A stretch of DNA of 64,000 bases from the NCBI RefSeq assembly GCF_000425145.1, contig NZ_AULF01000009.1:140098-204097 (forward strand), in the 5' to 3' direction. The notes beneath the pieces were generated by a model that did not search any database, was not told the DNA's origin, and saw nothing but the letters and a program-made list of their open reading frames with translations. This document shows, one piece after another, positions 27,400 through 38,794 of this stretch. Both the position numbers and the translations under genes were made by a program. The first letter of the stretch is position 1. Every line of letters begins with the position of its first letter. The stretch is from Pedobacter glucosidilyticus DSM 23534. GTDB lineage: Bacteria; Bacteroidota; Bacteroidia; Sphingobacteriales; Sphingobacteriaceae.

Positions 27400-29684
27400 T
27401 GAATAGATATTTGATAGTTTTCATGGTTATTTTCTTGATGTCTGCTTGTAGCAATATCAAGTATTTGCCTAAAGGCGAGCAACTTTATATAGGGGCAGAA
27501 GTTACGATTACAGATAAAGAAATTACCAAAAGCGAGCGTAAAAGTTTAACATCAGAATTAGAAGGGGTATTAAGACCCAAACCTAACTCAACTATTTTAG
27601 GTTTAAGACCAAAATTATTTTTTTACAACATCGCCGGAACTCCTAAAAAAGAAAAGGGTTTAAGAAACTGGCTGAAGAATAAAGCAGGTGAACCTCCTGT
27701 TTTAATGAGTAAGGTAGATCTGGATTATAATGCATCTATCATTCAAAACCGCTTAGAAAATAAAGGATATTTTTTAGCAGAAACCAGTGCTGATTCTACC
27801 GAAAGAAACCAAAGAGTAAAAGCCCAATACTCGGTGCAAACCAAAAAGCAGTATAAAATAAGGGAGGTGATTTTTCCTCAAGATTCATCGGTATTAACTC
27901 AAGCCATCAAAGAAACAGAAGTTAATACTTTCCTAAAACCAACAGAAGCTTACGATTTAGACAAAATTAAGGCCGAGCGGGAGCGTATAGATGTCCGCTT
28001 AAAAGAGAAAGGCTTTTATTATTTCGGGCCAGATTATTTAATTGTTAAAGTTGATAGTACCGTTGGAAACCAGCAGGTAGATTTATTAGTAGAAGTAAAA
28101 AAAGAAACCCCTATTAATGCTAAACAAGTTTATACGATAGATGATATTTACATTTACCCTGATTATTCTTTAAGAAAAGAAAGGCGGTTAAATAAAGACT
28201 CGGCAGTTGTTTATAAAGATTTTAAAATTATTGACGATGGCGAGCCACTTTTTAAACCTCAGGTTTTTGATCGTACTTTGTTTTTCCATAAAGGAGATGT
28301 TTACAACCGTACTGATCATAATTTGTCGCTTAATAGGCTAGTTAATTTAGGTGTTTTTAGGTTTGTTAAAAATCAATTTAAGGAAACAGATTCTATCCAA
28401 AACGTTTTAGACGCTTATTACTATTTAACGCCCAGAGAGAAAAAATCTATCCGTTTTGAATTGTTAGGGAAAACAAACTCAGCTAATTATACCGGTACAG
28501 AGTTAAATCTAAACTGGATAAATCGCAATACCTTTAAAGGGGCAGAACAATTAACCATCACAGGTTTTGGGGGAGTAGAAACGCAAGTATCAGGGCAAAA
28601 CCAAGGTTTTAATGTTTACCGCTTTGGGGCCGATGCTAGCTTGATTTGGCCACGCTTTATTACACCTTTTAATATCAACGGTACCAGTGCTTTTGTACCC
28701 AAAACCAGAGCAACTTTGGGCTACGAGTTTCAAAATCGAGTAAAATTGTACTCTTTAAATACTTTTAAAGGCTCTTTTGGCTATTTATGGAAAGAAGAAA
28801 TCCGTAAAGAGCATCAACTTAATGTAATTGATATAACCTACGTAAATTCTTTTAATGTTTCTGATTTATACAGACGTCAAATTGATAGTATTCCATCTTT
28901 AGCCAGAGTGATAGAAAAGCAATTAATTTTTGGTCCAACTTATAGTTTCACCTTTACCAATACCACAGAAACCAGTAAAACACATACGTTTTATTACAAA
29001 GGCTCTATAGATTTATCTGCAACGATTACAGGTTTAATAAAAAATGGTAATGTACAAAGAGGTGATACAGCTACTATTTTAAATGTCCCTTATAGTGAGT
29101 TTGCAAAAACCGAACATGATTTTAGGTATTATCTAAGACTAAATGATAGAAATAGAATAGCTAGTAGAATTATTATAGGGGCGGGTTTACCTTACGGAAA
29201 TTCTAGTTCTTTACCTTTTATTAAACAGTTTTTTTCTGGCGGTACAAATAGCATCAGGGCATTTAGGGCTCGGTCTTTAGGTCCGGGTACTTTCCGTTAC
29301 GATGTTGATGAGAATAGCTTTTTGCCAGACCAATCTGGAGATTTTAAATTGGAGTTGAATGCAGAATATAGAGCAAAATTATTTTCTATTGTAGAAGGTG
29401 CAGCTTTTATTGATGCAGGTAATATCTGGATGGCTAACGACGATCCAAACCGACCAGGTGCTGTTTTATCTAAAGATTTTATGAAAGAATTGGCTGTTGG
29501 AACAGGTGTTGGTTTGCGTTTTGATTTATCTTTTCTGATTTTGAGGGGAGATTTAGCATTTCCTATCCGAAAACCTTATTTACCCGATGGCGAACGTTGG
29601 GTTTTAAACCAGATAGATTTTGGTAACAGAGATTGGCGTAGAGAAAATCTAGTTTTCAATTTAGCTATTGGATATCCTTTTTAA
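27396..29684 (+). CDS. tamL: TamL, lipoprotein BamA/TamA-family outer membrane protein
   Basis: This is an Omp85-superfamily beta barrel of the Bacteroidota TamA-like group, which carries a lipoprotein signal. The N terminus (MMNRYLIVFMVIFLMSAC) ends in a lipobox, followed by SNIKYLPKGEQLYIG. POTRA-like segments occupy about 40-380, and the barrel ends in FSGGTNSIRAFRARSLGPG, FIDAGNIW and a terminal aromatic FNLAIGYPF. The ATGA overlap with tamB shows they are one translational unit. Bacteroidota TamL has been linked to outer-membrane homeostasis; the precise client proteins are unknown. Confidence 0.92.
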   Translation: MMNRYLIVFMVIFLMSACSNIKYLPKGEQLYIGAEVTITDKEITKSERKSLTSELEGVLRPKPNSTILGLRPKLFFYNIAGTPKKEKGLRNWLKNKAGEPPVLMSKVDLDYNASIIQNRLENKGYFLAETSADSTERNQRVKAQYSVQTKKQYKIREVIFPQDSSVLTQAIKETEVNTFLKPTEAYDLDKIKAERERIDVRLKEKGFYYFGPDYLIVKVDSTVGNQQVDLLVEVKKETPINAKQVYTIDDIYIYPDYSLRKERRLNKDSAVVYKDFKIIDDGEPLFKPQVFDRTLFFHKGDVYNRTDHNLSLNRLVNLGVFRFVKNQFKETDSIQNVLDAYYYLTPREKKSIRFELLGKTNSANYTGTELNLNWINRNTFKGAEQLTITGFGGVETQVSGQNQGFNVYRFGADASLIWPRFITPFNINGTSAFVPKTRATLGYEFQNRVKLYSLNTFKGSFGYLWKEEIRKEHQLNVIDITYVNSFNVSDLYRRQIDSIPSLARVIEKQLIFGPTYSFTFTNTTETSKTHTFYYKGSIDLSATITGLIKNGNVQRGDTATILNVPYSEFAKTEHDFRYYLRLNDRNRIASRIIIGAGLPYGNSSSLPFIKQFFSGGTNSIRAFRARSLGPGTFRYDVDENSFLPDQSGDFKLELNAEYRAKLFSIVEGAAFIDAGNIWMANDDPNRPGAVLSKDFMKELAVGTGVGLRFDLSFLILRGDLAFPIRKPYLPDGERWVLNQIDFGNRDWRRENLVFNLAIGYPF

Positions 29685-29701
29685 GGATATACATATCTTT
29701 T

Positions 29702-29736
29702 TTTGGACAAATTTAAAGTTGTACTTTATATTTGTC
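29702..29736 (+). promoter_or_regulatory. promoter fused to a 31-bp palindrome (distal copy)
   Basis: TTTG (29702-29705), 21 bases, then TATATTTG (29727-29734) fits the Bacteroidota promoter consensus. The same bases form a near-perfect palindrome 29706-29736: GACAAAT, T, TAAAGT, centre TGT, ACTTTA, T, ATTTGTC, with one mismatch pair. A dimeric protein bound here would cover both promoter elements. The core recurs at 29833-29859. Confidence 0.75.
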
Positions 29737-29804
29737 TATTTATTCATAAATATTTGAATTTTAGTTTTTTATGTTTACTTTTTAAGATCAAATAGTTGAT
29801 ATTA

Positions 29805-29836
29805 TTTGTAATTAAGTGAAAATAGACCTATATTTG
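29805..29836 (+). promoter_or_regulatory. proximal promoter of the second DUF4143 ATPase gene
   Basis: TTTG (29805-29808), 20 bases, then TATATTTG (29829-29836) is a second consensus match, placing transcription start near 29842. The palindrome at 29845-29859 would then occupy the whole short leader before the ATG at 29863. Confidence 0.68.
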
Positions 29837-29859
29837 GACGGATTTAAAGTTGTACTTTA
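29833..29859 (+). repeat. palindromic repeat (proximal copy) before the second DUF4143 gene
   Basis: This 27-bp sequence matches 29702-29728 at all but two bases and contains the perfect palindrome TAAAGT-TGT-ACTTTA at 29845-29859. It ends three bases before the start codon. The spacing to the distal copy is 131 bp. The sequence is unrelated to the palindromes before the first DUF4143 gene, but the layout is parallel. Confidence 0.82.
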
Positions 29860-29862
29860 AAA

Positions 29863-31035
29863 ATGGCTGTTTCATTAAAAGAATTTATATTAAGGATATT
29901 AGATAGCGAGTTAAATCGATTATCAAAACTATATAGCATTATAGTGGTTACAGGTCCTAGGCAATCTGGAAAGACTTCTTTGTGCAAGCATCAGTTTCCG
30001 AATTATCATTACATCAATTTGGAAAATCCTACTACCAGAGAGCAAGTAATGGCAGCACCAAAAGCTTTTTTAGAGGAGCATCTTGGCGGATTAATCATAG
30101 ATGAAGCCCAACATATTCCAGAGTTATTTTCTTATTTACAGGTTATCGTAGATGAGCGTGAGGATACTAAATATATATTAACCGGTAGTAGTAATTTTGC
30201 TTTATTACAAAGCGTTACGCAATCATTAGCTGGTAGGGCAGCTATACTTACCTTATTACCTTTATCATTAAATGAAATTGGCGAACATAAAAATACAAGT
30301 ACCAATACTTTACTCTTAAATGGTGGTTATCCGGCTGTTTGGGCTAAGGGAATTCCTGCAAATGATGTAACACAAAATTATTATAACACTTATATAGAAA
30401 GAGATGTAAGACAGTTGTTAAATATTAAAGATATTAATCGTTTTCAAGTGTTTATGAAGTTGTGTGCAGGTAGGGTAGGTTCAGAGTTTAATGCTTCTTC
30501 ATTATCAAATGAGATAGGCGTATCAGTACCTACAATACAAGAATGGTTAAATACTTTAGAAGCATCCTATGTAGTATTTAGGTTACCACCTTTTTTTAGA
30601 AATATTGGTAAAAGGCTAGTGAAATCTCCTAAAATATATTTTTATGATACCGCATTAGCTTGCTTTTTGTTAGGTATAGAAAATGAGCAACATCTGGATG
30701 CTCATCCTTTGCGAGGTGCTATTTTTGAGAATTTGGTGGTGTTAGAGTTTATGAAAAATAGATTTAACAAAGGTAAATTACCAAATTTATATTTTTATAG
30801 AGATAAGTCTCAGCATGAAGTTGATTTAGTAGAAGAAAAAGGTTTGCAACTTCATGCTTATGAAATTAAATCAGCTAAAGCTTTTACAAGAGATTTTTTA
30901 AATAACTTAAATTATCTTAGAAAAGTTGTTGGACAAGATATCACATCCACACAAGTAATTTATGATGGTCCAGATGATTATGCAACATCAGAGAACGGGA
31001 TTATAAATTTTAGAAATTTAAAGTTTGATAGTTAA
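29863..31035 (+). CDS. AAA+ ATPase with C-terminal DUF4143 domain (second copy)
   Basis: The 390-residue protein belongs to the same family as the one at 18511-19632 but is clearly divergent. Walker A is GPRQSGKT at 31-38, Walker B LIIDEAQHI, and the sensor segment is TGSSNFALL. Next come RDVRQLL and an HTH-like stretch (ASSLSNEIGVSVPTIQEWL). The C terminus keeps D321, E334 and K336 in the same D-x12-E-x-K spacing as the first copy. It stands alone between tamL and dnaE, with two promoters each overlaid by a palindrome. Function not established. Confidence 0.9.
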   Translation: MAVSLKEFILRILDSELNRLSKLYSIIVVTGPRQSGKTSLCKHQFPNYHYINLENPTTREQVMAAPKAFLEEHLGGLIIDEAQHIPELFSYLQVIVDEREDTKYILTGSSNFALLQSVTQSLAGRAAILTLLPLSLNEIGEHKNTSTNTLLLNGGYPAVWAKGIPANDVTQNYYNTYIERDVRQLLNIKDINRFQVFMKLCAGRVGSEFNASSLSNEIGVSVPTIQEWLNTLEASYVVFRLPPFFRNIGKRLVKSPKIYFYDTALACFLLGIENEQHLDAHPLRGAIFENLVVLEFMKNRFNKGKLPNLYFYRDKSQHEVDLVEEKGLQLHAYEIKSAKAFTRDFLNNLNYLRKVVGQDITSTQVIYDGPDDYATSENGIINFRNLKFDS

Positions 31036-31038
31036 AAA

Positions 31039-31067
31039 TGAAGGGTTCTGAATGATTAAACCCTTCA
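31039..31067. terminator. convergent hairpin between the DUF4143 gene and dnaE
   Basis: TGAAGGGTT (31039-31047) pairs perfectly with AACCCTTCA (31059-31067) around an 11-nt loop. Only a weak T run follows on either strand, so termination is plausible but not certain. Confidence 0.5.
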
Positions 31068-31074
31068 ATCTCTC

Positions 31075-34000
31075 TTAATTTAAAACATAATCTACTTCCA
31101 ATTCATCCAACTGGCTTAAAAGCTCTTTACAAATATTAATTTGTTTGGTTTTACTTTGCATATCTACTTTTAAGCGGTCTTTTTTATCCAAAATAACAAA
31201 GCTTAATTTTTTAGAGCCACTATGGTTTGATATCACTTGATTTAAACTCTGAATAAATTCATCACTTATTTCGCTTATATCCACACTGATATCAATCTTG
31301 GTAGATTGTTTCTCCAGAACATCTCTAAGGTCTGTAAAATCCGTATAAGAAATACGATGCCTTTTAGTACCGTCTGGATTAGAAAAGTAGCTTACATTTC
31401 CTTTGATGTAAAGATAATTATTGACAATCAAATGGTGTTTAAATTTAAGATACTCATCTCTATAAATGGTAAATTCAAAAGCATCATCATATCCCTCAAG
31501 CTTAAAAATACCCCAACCTCTGCCGTCTTTGGTAGTCATGTGCCTTATAGCTGTCACAATACCACCAACTTTAAATTGGAAATCGGCACCTTTCTCAATG
31601 TCATTAAATATGGTGAGATTACCGGTAGAACAGTACTTATTTAGCACCAATTTATACTCATCTAAAGGATGCCCTGAGATGTAAATCCCAACAACTTCTT
31701 TTTCTTTAGCAAGCTTTTCCATAGCGCCCCATTCTTCGCAAGGACATAGCGTAGGCTCTGCAATTTCTACATTGCTTGAGCCTCCAAATAAACTTCCTTG
31801 AGAGGAATTTTCATTTTCTTTATGCTTAGCACCATATTTAATAGCCTTCTCCAGTGGCGATGCTCCATCACCATCATCATAAAAATATTGAGCTCTATGG
31901 GTATTTTCAAAACAATCAAATCCGCCTGCTAAAACCAAATTTTCTAACGCTTTCTTATTAGCAGCTCTTAAATCAATACGTTTGGCTAAATCAAAAATAG
32001 ATTTGTATTTACCTGTTTTACGGTTTTCTACGATGGTTTCAACTGCTCCGGCTCCTACACCTTTAATAGCACCCATACCAAAACGGATAGCATATTGCTC
32101 ATTTACAGTAAATTTATAATAAGACTCATTCACATCCGGACCTAAAACTTCCAAACCCATACGCTTACATTCTTCCATAAAGAAAGTTACCTGCTTAATA
32201 TCATTCATGTTATTTGATAGTACAGCAGCCATATACTCGGCAGGGTAGTGGGCTTTTAGATATGCAGTTTGGTAAGCAATCCAAGCGTAACAGGTAGAGT
32301 GAGATTTGTTAAACGCATAACTCGCGAAAGCTTCCCAATCTTTCCATATTTTTTCTAATGTTTTAGGGTCATGACCTTTCTCTGCCGCTTGTTGCACAAA
32401 TTTGGGTTTCATTTTATCCAAAACATCTTTCTGCTTTTTACCCATAGCCTTACGTAAAACGTCGGCCTCACCTTTGGTAAACCCAGCAAGCTTTTGCGAA
32501 AGAAGCATCACCTGCTCTTGGTAAACTGTAATACCGTAGGTTTCTTTTAGGTATTCTTCACAAGCATCTAAATCGTATTTTATTTCTTCTTCGCCATTTT
32601 TTCTTCTGATAAAACTTGGGATATACTCCAGTGGTCCTGGTCTGTAAAGCGCATTCATGGCAATTAAATCACCAAAAACTGTTGGCTTTAGCTCTTTCAT
32701 GTACTTTTGCATTCCGGGCGACTCGTACTGGAAAATACCTACCGTTTCACCACGTTGGAAAAGCTCATAAGTTTTTACATCATCAATAGGGAAGGTATCA
32801 GGGTCTAAATCTATATCTAATCTATGTTTAACCAGTTTAACGGTATCTTTTATCAGCGTAAGCGTTTTAAGACCTAAAAAGTCCATTTTTAATAGACCAG
32901 CACTTTCTACTACCGAGTTATCAAATTGGGTAACATATAAATCAGAGTCTTTAGCTGTAGCAACCGGAACGAAATTGGTAATATCGTCAGGAGTAATGAT
33001 TACCCCGCAAGCATGAATACCGGTATTTCTTAAAGAACCTTCCAGAACTTTTGCTTGTTTGATGGTTTCGGCACCTAAATCATTCCCATTGGCCAAAGCA
33101 ATTAATTGCTGAACGTTTTCCATTTCCTCAGAACGGAGCGCACTTCTAAGCGCTTGCTCATCCATATTGAAAATCTTATTCAGTTTTAGGTTAGGGATGA
33201 GTTTAGCAATTTTATCAGCTTCAAAAAGTGGTAAATCTAGCACACGGGCGGTATCTCTGATAGATGATTTTGCCGCCATAGTACCATAAGTGATGATTTG
33301 TGCTACTTGACTGGCACCATACTTTTTAATAACATAATCCATTACTCTTCCACGACCTTCATCATCAAAGTCGATATCAATATCGGGCATGGAAACTCTG
33401 TCTGGATTTAAGAAACGCTCGAAAAGTAAATCATAAGCAATAGGGTCTATATTGGTGATGCCTAAACAATAGGCTACTGCTGAGCCCGCAGCAGAACCCC
33501 TTCCTGGACCTACAGAAACATCCATTTCTCTGGCTTTGGCGATAAAATCCTGAACAATTAAGAAATATCCCGGGTAACCGGTATTTTCAATGGTCTTAAG
33601 CTCAAAATCTAAACGTTCTCTAATTTCTGGAGTGATTTCTTCATAACGTTTTGCTGCGCCAACATAAGTTAAGTGACGTAAATATTTATTCTCGCCTCTT
33701 TTACCGCCATCTGCTTCGTCTTCTGGTACTAAAAACTCTTCCGGAATATCAAATTTAGGAAGCAAAACATCGCGGTAAAGCGAGTAAGTTTCTACTTTAT
33801 CAATTACCTCAGAAATATTGATGATAGCTTCCGGAATATCCGAAAACAGCTTTTTCATTTCATCGGCAGATTTAAAATAGTACTCGTCGTTTGGTAAGGC
33901 ATAACGGAAACCTCTTCCACGTCCTTTTGGAGTAGAAAATTTCTCGCCATCTTTTACGCATAATAAAATATCATGCGGATGAGCATCTTCTTTATTGATG

Positions 34001-35439
34001 TAATAAGTATTATTGGTGGCAATAAGTTTAACCTGATGTTTTTTAGCTAAGCTTATTAAAGTTTGGTTTACCCTATTTTCATCTTCCTGATTGTGGCGCA
34101 TCAGCTCAATATAAAAATCTTCGCCGAAGGTTTGTTTCCACCAAATTAAAGCTTCTTCGGCTTGGTTTTCGCCCATGTTTAAAACCTTGCTAGGGATTTC
34201 TCCATACAGGTTTCCAGAAAGCACCATAATATCTTCTTTATACTGCTCTATAATTTGTCTGTCTATCCGGGGTACATAATAAAAACCGCTTGTATAAGCA
34301 ATAGAAGACATTTTTGCTAGGTTGTGGTAACCTTTTTTATTCTTTGCCAAAAATACTACTTGGTAGCCATTGTCTTTTCTACTTTTGTCTTTATGGTTAT
34401 CGCAAACAAAAAACTCGCAACCTACAATCGGTTTTATAATGGTTTCTGTAGGTGTTTCACCATTTTCTAAGGCCGCTTTATTTTTTGCTTCTGCTGCTTT
34501 ATTATGATTTAAAACATTACTCACAAAATGGAAAGCTCCCATCATATTGGCGTGATCTGTAATGGCAACAGCTGGCATTTTATATTTTGCAGCTGCCTTT
34601 ACCAAATCTGGAACAGATGCCGTAGATTGTAATATAGAAAACTGTGTGTGGTTATGCAGATGTACAAAATCAACATCAGTTAGACTAGCAAAGCTATCGC
34701 TGTTAATTTGATTAACATCATGTTGCTGTTTTGTGTTTTTTCTAAGCGCTTCGGAAGCCTCTTTTAGGTTGATATGTTTTAAACCAACAGGGCGAATAGC
34801 TTCTGGATTAGCATTTTTAAACTGAGTTAGATAAGCCTCATCAGCCTGAAGCTCCTGAGTAGTGAAAACATCTTTTCTAAGAAGCTCAAAAAAACATCTG
34901 GTGGTCGCTTCAACATCGGCGGTGGCATTATGCGCTTCGCCAAAAGGTACTTGAAATAGGTATTGGTGAAGCTCTGTTAAATTAGGGAGTTTAAACTTCC
35001 CACCTCTACCGCCGGGTAATTGTAAGAGGCTGGCCGTAACTTCTGTACAGGTATCTAATATGGGCTTGCTATTAAGTTCTGTTGCTATTTGATAGCGGTG
35101 GAACTCGCAACCCATAATGTTTAAATCAAACTTGATGTTTTGCCCTACAATAAACTTCGCTTGTGTAATAGCGGCATTAAATTTTACTAAAACATCAGCT
35201 AAAGGAAATCCTTCTGCTGCGGCTAGCTCGGTAGAAATACCATGAACTTTCTCGGCATCGTAAGGGATATTAAAGCCCTCTGGCTTAATTAAATAATCCT
35301 CATTGGAGATGAGTTTCCCCATATCATCATGCAATTGCCATGCAATTTGAATACACCTGGGCCAGTTATCTGTATCGGTAATAGGGGCATCCCATCTTTT
35401 AGGTAATCCAGTGGTTTCGGTATCAAAAATTAAATACAT
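31075..35439 (-). CDS. dnaE: DNA polymerase III alpha subunit with N-terminal exonuclease domain
   Basis: This is the replicative polymerase catalytic subunit. Residues about 1-190 form a DEDDh 3'-5' exonuclease domain (IFDTETTGLP at the start, AHNATADVEATTR later) fused ahead of a standard DnaE. The PHP domain begins near 260 with HLHNHTQFS. The polymerase core has GPGRGSAAGSAVAYCLG and the catalytic PDIDIDFDDEGR. HhH and OB-fold regions (VGGIVTAIRHMTTKDGRGW) complete the 1454 residues. The fusion puts proofreading and synthesis in one chain, as in other Bacteroidota. Transcribed alone. Confidence 0.95.
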   Translation of the reverse strand: MYLIFDTETTGLPKRWDAPITDTDNWPRCIQIAWQLHDDMGKLISNEDYLIKPEGFNIPYDAEKVHGISTELAAAEGFPLADVLVKFNAAITQAKFIVGQNIKFDLNIMGCEFHRYQIATELNSKPILDTCTEVTASLLQLPGGRGGKFKLPNLTELHQYLFQVPFGEAHNATADVEATTRCFFELLRKDVFTTQELQADEAYLTQFKNANPEAIRPVGLKHINLKEASEALRKNTKQQHDVNQINSDSFASLTDVDFVHLHNHTQFSILQSTASVPDLVKAAAKYKMPAVAITDHANMMGAFHFVSNVLNHNKAAEAKNKAALENGETPTETIIKPIVGCEFFVCDNHKDKSRKDNGYQVVFLAKNKKGYHNLAKMSSIAYTSGFYYVPRIDRQIIEQYKEDIMVLSGNLYGEIPSKVLNMGENQAEEALIWWKQTFGEDFYIELMRHNQEDENRVNQTLISLAKKHQVKLIATNNTYYINKEDAHPHDILLCVKDGEKFSTPKGRGRGFRYALPNDEYYFKSADEMKKLFSDIPEAIINISEVIDKVETYSLYRDVLLPKFDIPEEFLVPEDEADGGKRGENKYLRHLTYVGAAKRYEEITPEIRERLDFELKTIENTGYPGYFLIVQDFIAKAREMDVSVGPGRGSAAGSAVAYCLGITNIDPIAYDLLFERFLNPDRVSMPDIDIDFDDEGRGRVMDYVIKKYGASQVAQIITYGTMAAKSSIRDTARVLDLPLFEADKIAKLIPNLKLNKIFNMDEQALRSALRSEEMENVQQLIALANGNDLGAETIKQAKVLEGSLRNTGIHACGVIITPDDITNFVPVATAKDSDLYVTQFDNSVVESAGLLKMDFLGLKTLTLIKDTVKLVKHRLDIDLDPDTFPIDDVKTYELFQRGETVGIFQYESPGMQKYMKELKPTVFGDLIAMNALYRPGPLEYIPSFIRRKNGEEEIKYDLDACEEYLKETYGITVYQEQVMLLSQKLAGFTKGEADVLRKAMGKKQKDVLDKMKPKFVQQAAEKGHDPKTLEKIWKDWEAFASYAFNKSHSTCYAWIAYQTAYLKAHYPAEYMAAVLSNNMNDIKQVTFFMEECKRMGLEVLGPDVNESYYKFTVNEQYAIRFGMGAIKGVGAGAVETIVENRKTGKYKSIFDLAKRIDLRAANKKALENLVLAGGFDCFENTHRAQYFYDDGDGASPLEKAIKYGAKHKENENSSQGSLFGGSSNVEIAEPTLCPCEEWGAMEKLAKEKEVVGIYISGHPLDEYKLVLNKYCSTGNLTIFNDIEKGADFQFKVGGIVTAIRHMTTKDGRGWGIFKLEGYDDAFEFTIYRDEYLKFKHHLIVNNYLYIKGNVSYFSNPDGTKRHRISYTDFTDLRDVLEKQSTKIDISVDISEISDEFIQSLNQVISNHSGSKKLSFVILDKKDRLKVDMQSKTKQINICKELLSQLDELEVDYVLN

Positions 35440-35613
35440 CTTAATGATATGTTTTTGTGAATGAGGAGTTTGGCAGATGAAGATTATTCTGCCTGACTAA
35501 GCTCAAATTTACCAAAAAAATTGTGTGATTTTGGGGTGTTGATAACTTGTTTGCTCATTTAAACTATCAATATTATTTTGAATTTATTCATATAATAAGC
35601 ATATTTAGTAACT

Positions 35614-36441
35614 ATGAAAAAACATGTTTCAAAACCTATAGAAGTAGGTGTTATTAAATCTACTGCAGTATTTATACTGTTTATTTGGATTTCTTTTTTG
35701 CATGTTCATGCTCAAACACAAAATTTTAATTATGAAAGTTTCAAAACTAGCTTAAGAGATACCGTTACTTTAAGCAAGAAAGATAGTTTGGAGGTAATTA
35801 AACACCTTTCAGGAGACTTTGATAAGTATTACAAACATCGATTAAAATTAAGAAGATCCACTATTAAGTCTCATTCTTGGGATAGAGCATCTTTTTATCT
35901 AAACAAATCTATTAAAGAAGTTAAAGCTTATGCTAAAGAACTCAAAATTGATAGTGCTTATTATTTGGTAGCTTTTGTTTCGGATACCCAAATTAAACAT
36001 CCTTTAAAAAAGGAAATCATCAGCGATTTAAAAAATAGTTTTTATGAAATAAAGAAAGATTCTTCTGTTTATAATTTAGAAGGTGCGGACTTATTGAATG
36101 CTTTTTTTACTATCAGGATGAAACCTAGAAGTGAGAAACAGCATAAACTCATTTATCAAATAAAAAACAAACCAGACATAGCTTTAATAGAACAGGTTTT
36201 TTTAGTAAAACAAGATGATTTAAAGCCCGAAATGCGTCAAGATTCTTCACAATTAAAACAAATAATTATAAAGCCCTTTGCAGATGAAAAAAGCTTTGAT
36301 GATTTAATGGAATTATCTAAAATACGCTATAAAGCCATGTATCCTGATAAAAAGGATGTTTCTGACATGAATAGCTACAGGTATTATTTATACAGAATAA
36401 ATGACTATTCTTTTAATGCAGTTGGTGGGTATGGTTTATAA
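35614..36441 (+). CDS. hypothetical secreted protein
   Basis: The 275-residue protein is not a family I recognise. It has a probable signal peptide (hydrophobic AVFILFIWISFLHVHAQ, cleavage after Ala around 33-34). A Lys/Ser/Asp-rich, mostly helical body follows with no cysteines and no clear motif. The segment KQIIIKPFADEKSFDDLMELSKIRYKAMY near the end is the most structured-looking part. It is flanked by AT-rich DNA and is probably monocistronic and species- or family-restricted. Confidence 0.7.
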   Translation: MKKHVSKPIEVGVIKSTAVFILFIWISFLHVHAQTQNFNYESFKTSLRDTVTLSKKDSLEVIKHLSGDFDKYYKHRLKLRRSTIKSHSWDRASFYLNKSIKEVKAYAKELKIDSAYYLVAFVSDTQIKHPLKKEIISDLKNSFYEIKKDSSVYNLEGADLLNAFFTIRMKPRSEKQHKLIYQIKNKPDIALIEQVFLVKQDDLKPEMRQDSSQLKQIIIKPFADEKSFDDLMELSKIRYKAMYPDKKDVSDMNSYRYYLYRINDYSFNAVGGYGL

Positions 36442-36594
36442 GCAAAGAAAGAGTAAGCTTTATACCTAAATAGTCCATTTTATTTTTACAATTTTGTCTA
36501 TAAGTATTTTAAAATTATATTTTTAAAGAATTATTTATTAGCTTTAATCATCTTAAGCGATACTCTCTATTTTTAGAAACATCATTCTACCTTT

Positions 36595-36885
36595 ATGTTT
36601 CTATCTATTTTTTTAAACATTAAAGCTTTGGTCATGATGGTAAACCACATTCATTTTGGAACTCAATTTAAAAAACGTAATCATCATCTTTTAAAAGACC
36701 CTGTGATTGAAAGTTACAATAATCAGATGGATATTTTGGTCAAGCGTTTTAGAATTATGGAAGTAATGGAGCAGGGGAAAAGAGTTGAAAAGTGGACTTG
36801 TAAAGAAGCAGAGGCAAAATATATTTTTCTAAAGACAGAGCTTCAAGAATATATTCAAATACATCATCCTGAGGTATATAAATAA
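36595..36885 (+). CDS. small hypothetical protein
   Basis: The frame gives 96 residues. The hydrophobic first 13 residues may not be translated, because ATG codons at 36634 and 36637 would start MMVNHIHFGTQFKKRNHH. The body is basic and helical, with no recognised domain. TATTTTTA at 36568-36575 resembles a -7 element. A strong terminator starts at its stop codon, which supports a real transcript. Function unknown. Confidence 0.55.
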   Translation: MFLSIFLNIKALVMMVNHIHFGTQFKKRNHHLLKDPVIESYNNQMDILVKRFRIMEVMEQGKRVEKWTCKEAEAKYIFLKTELQEYIQIHHPEVYK

Positions 36886-36922
36886 AAAAGCTTTCCAGAA
36901 ATGTATCGGGAAAGCTTTTTTT
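36884..36922. terminator. bidirectional terminator between the small gene and gap
   Basis: AAAAAAGCTTTCC (36884-36896) pairs with GGAAAGCTTTTTT (from 36909) around a 12-nt loop, with A and T runs on the two sides. It serves both converging genes. Confidence 0.88.
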
Positions 36923-36937
36923 AGATAAGCGATGTTC

Positions 36938-38790
<1,853 letters not shown>

Positions 38791-38794
38791 TTTT

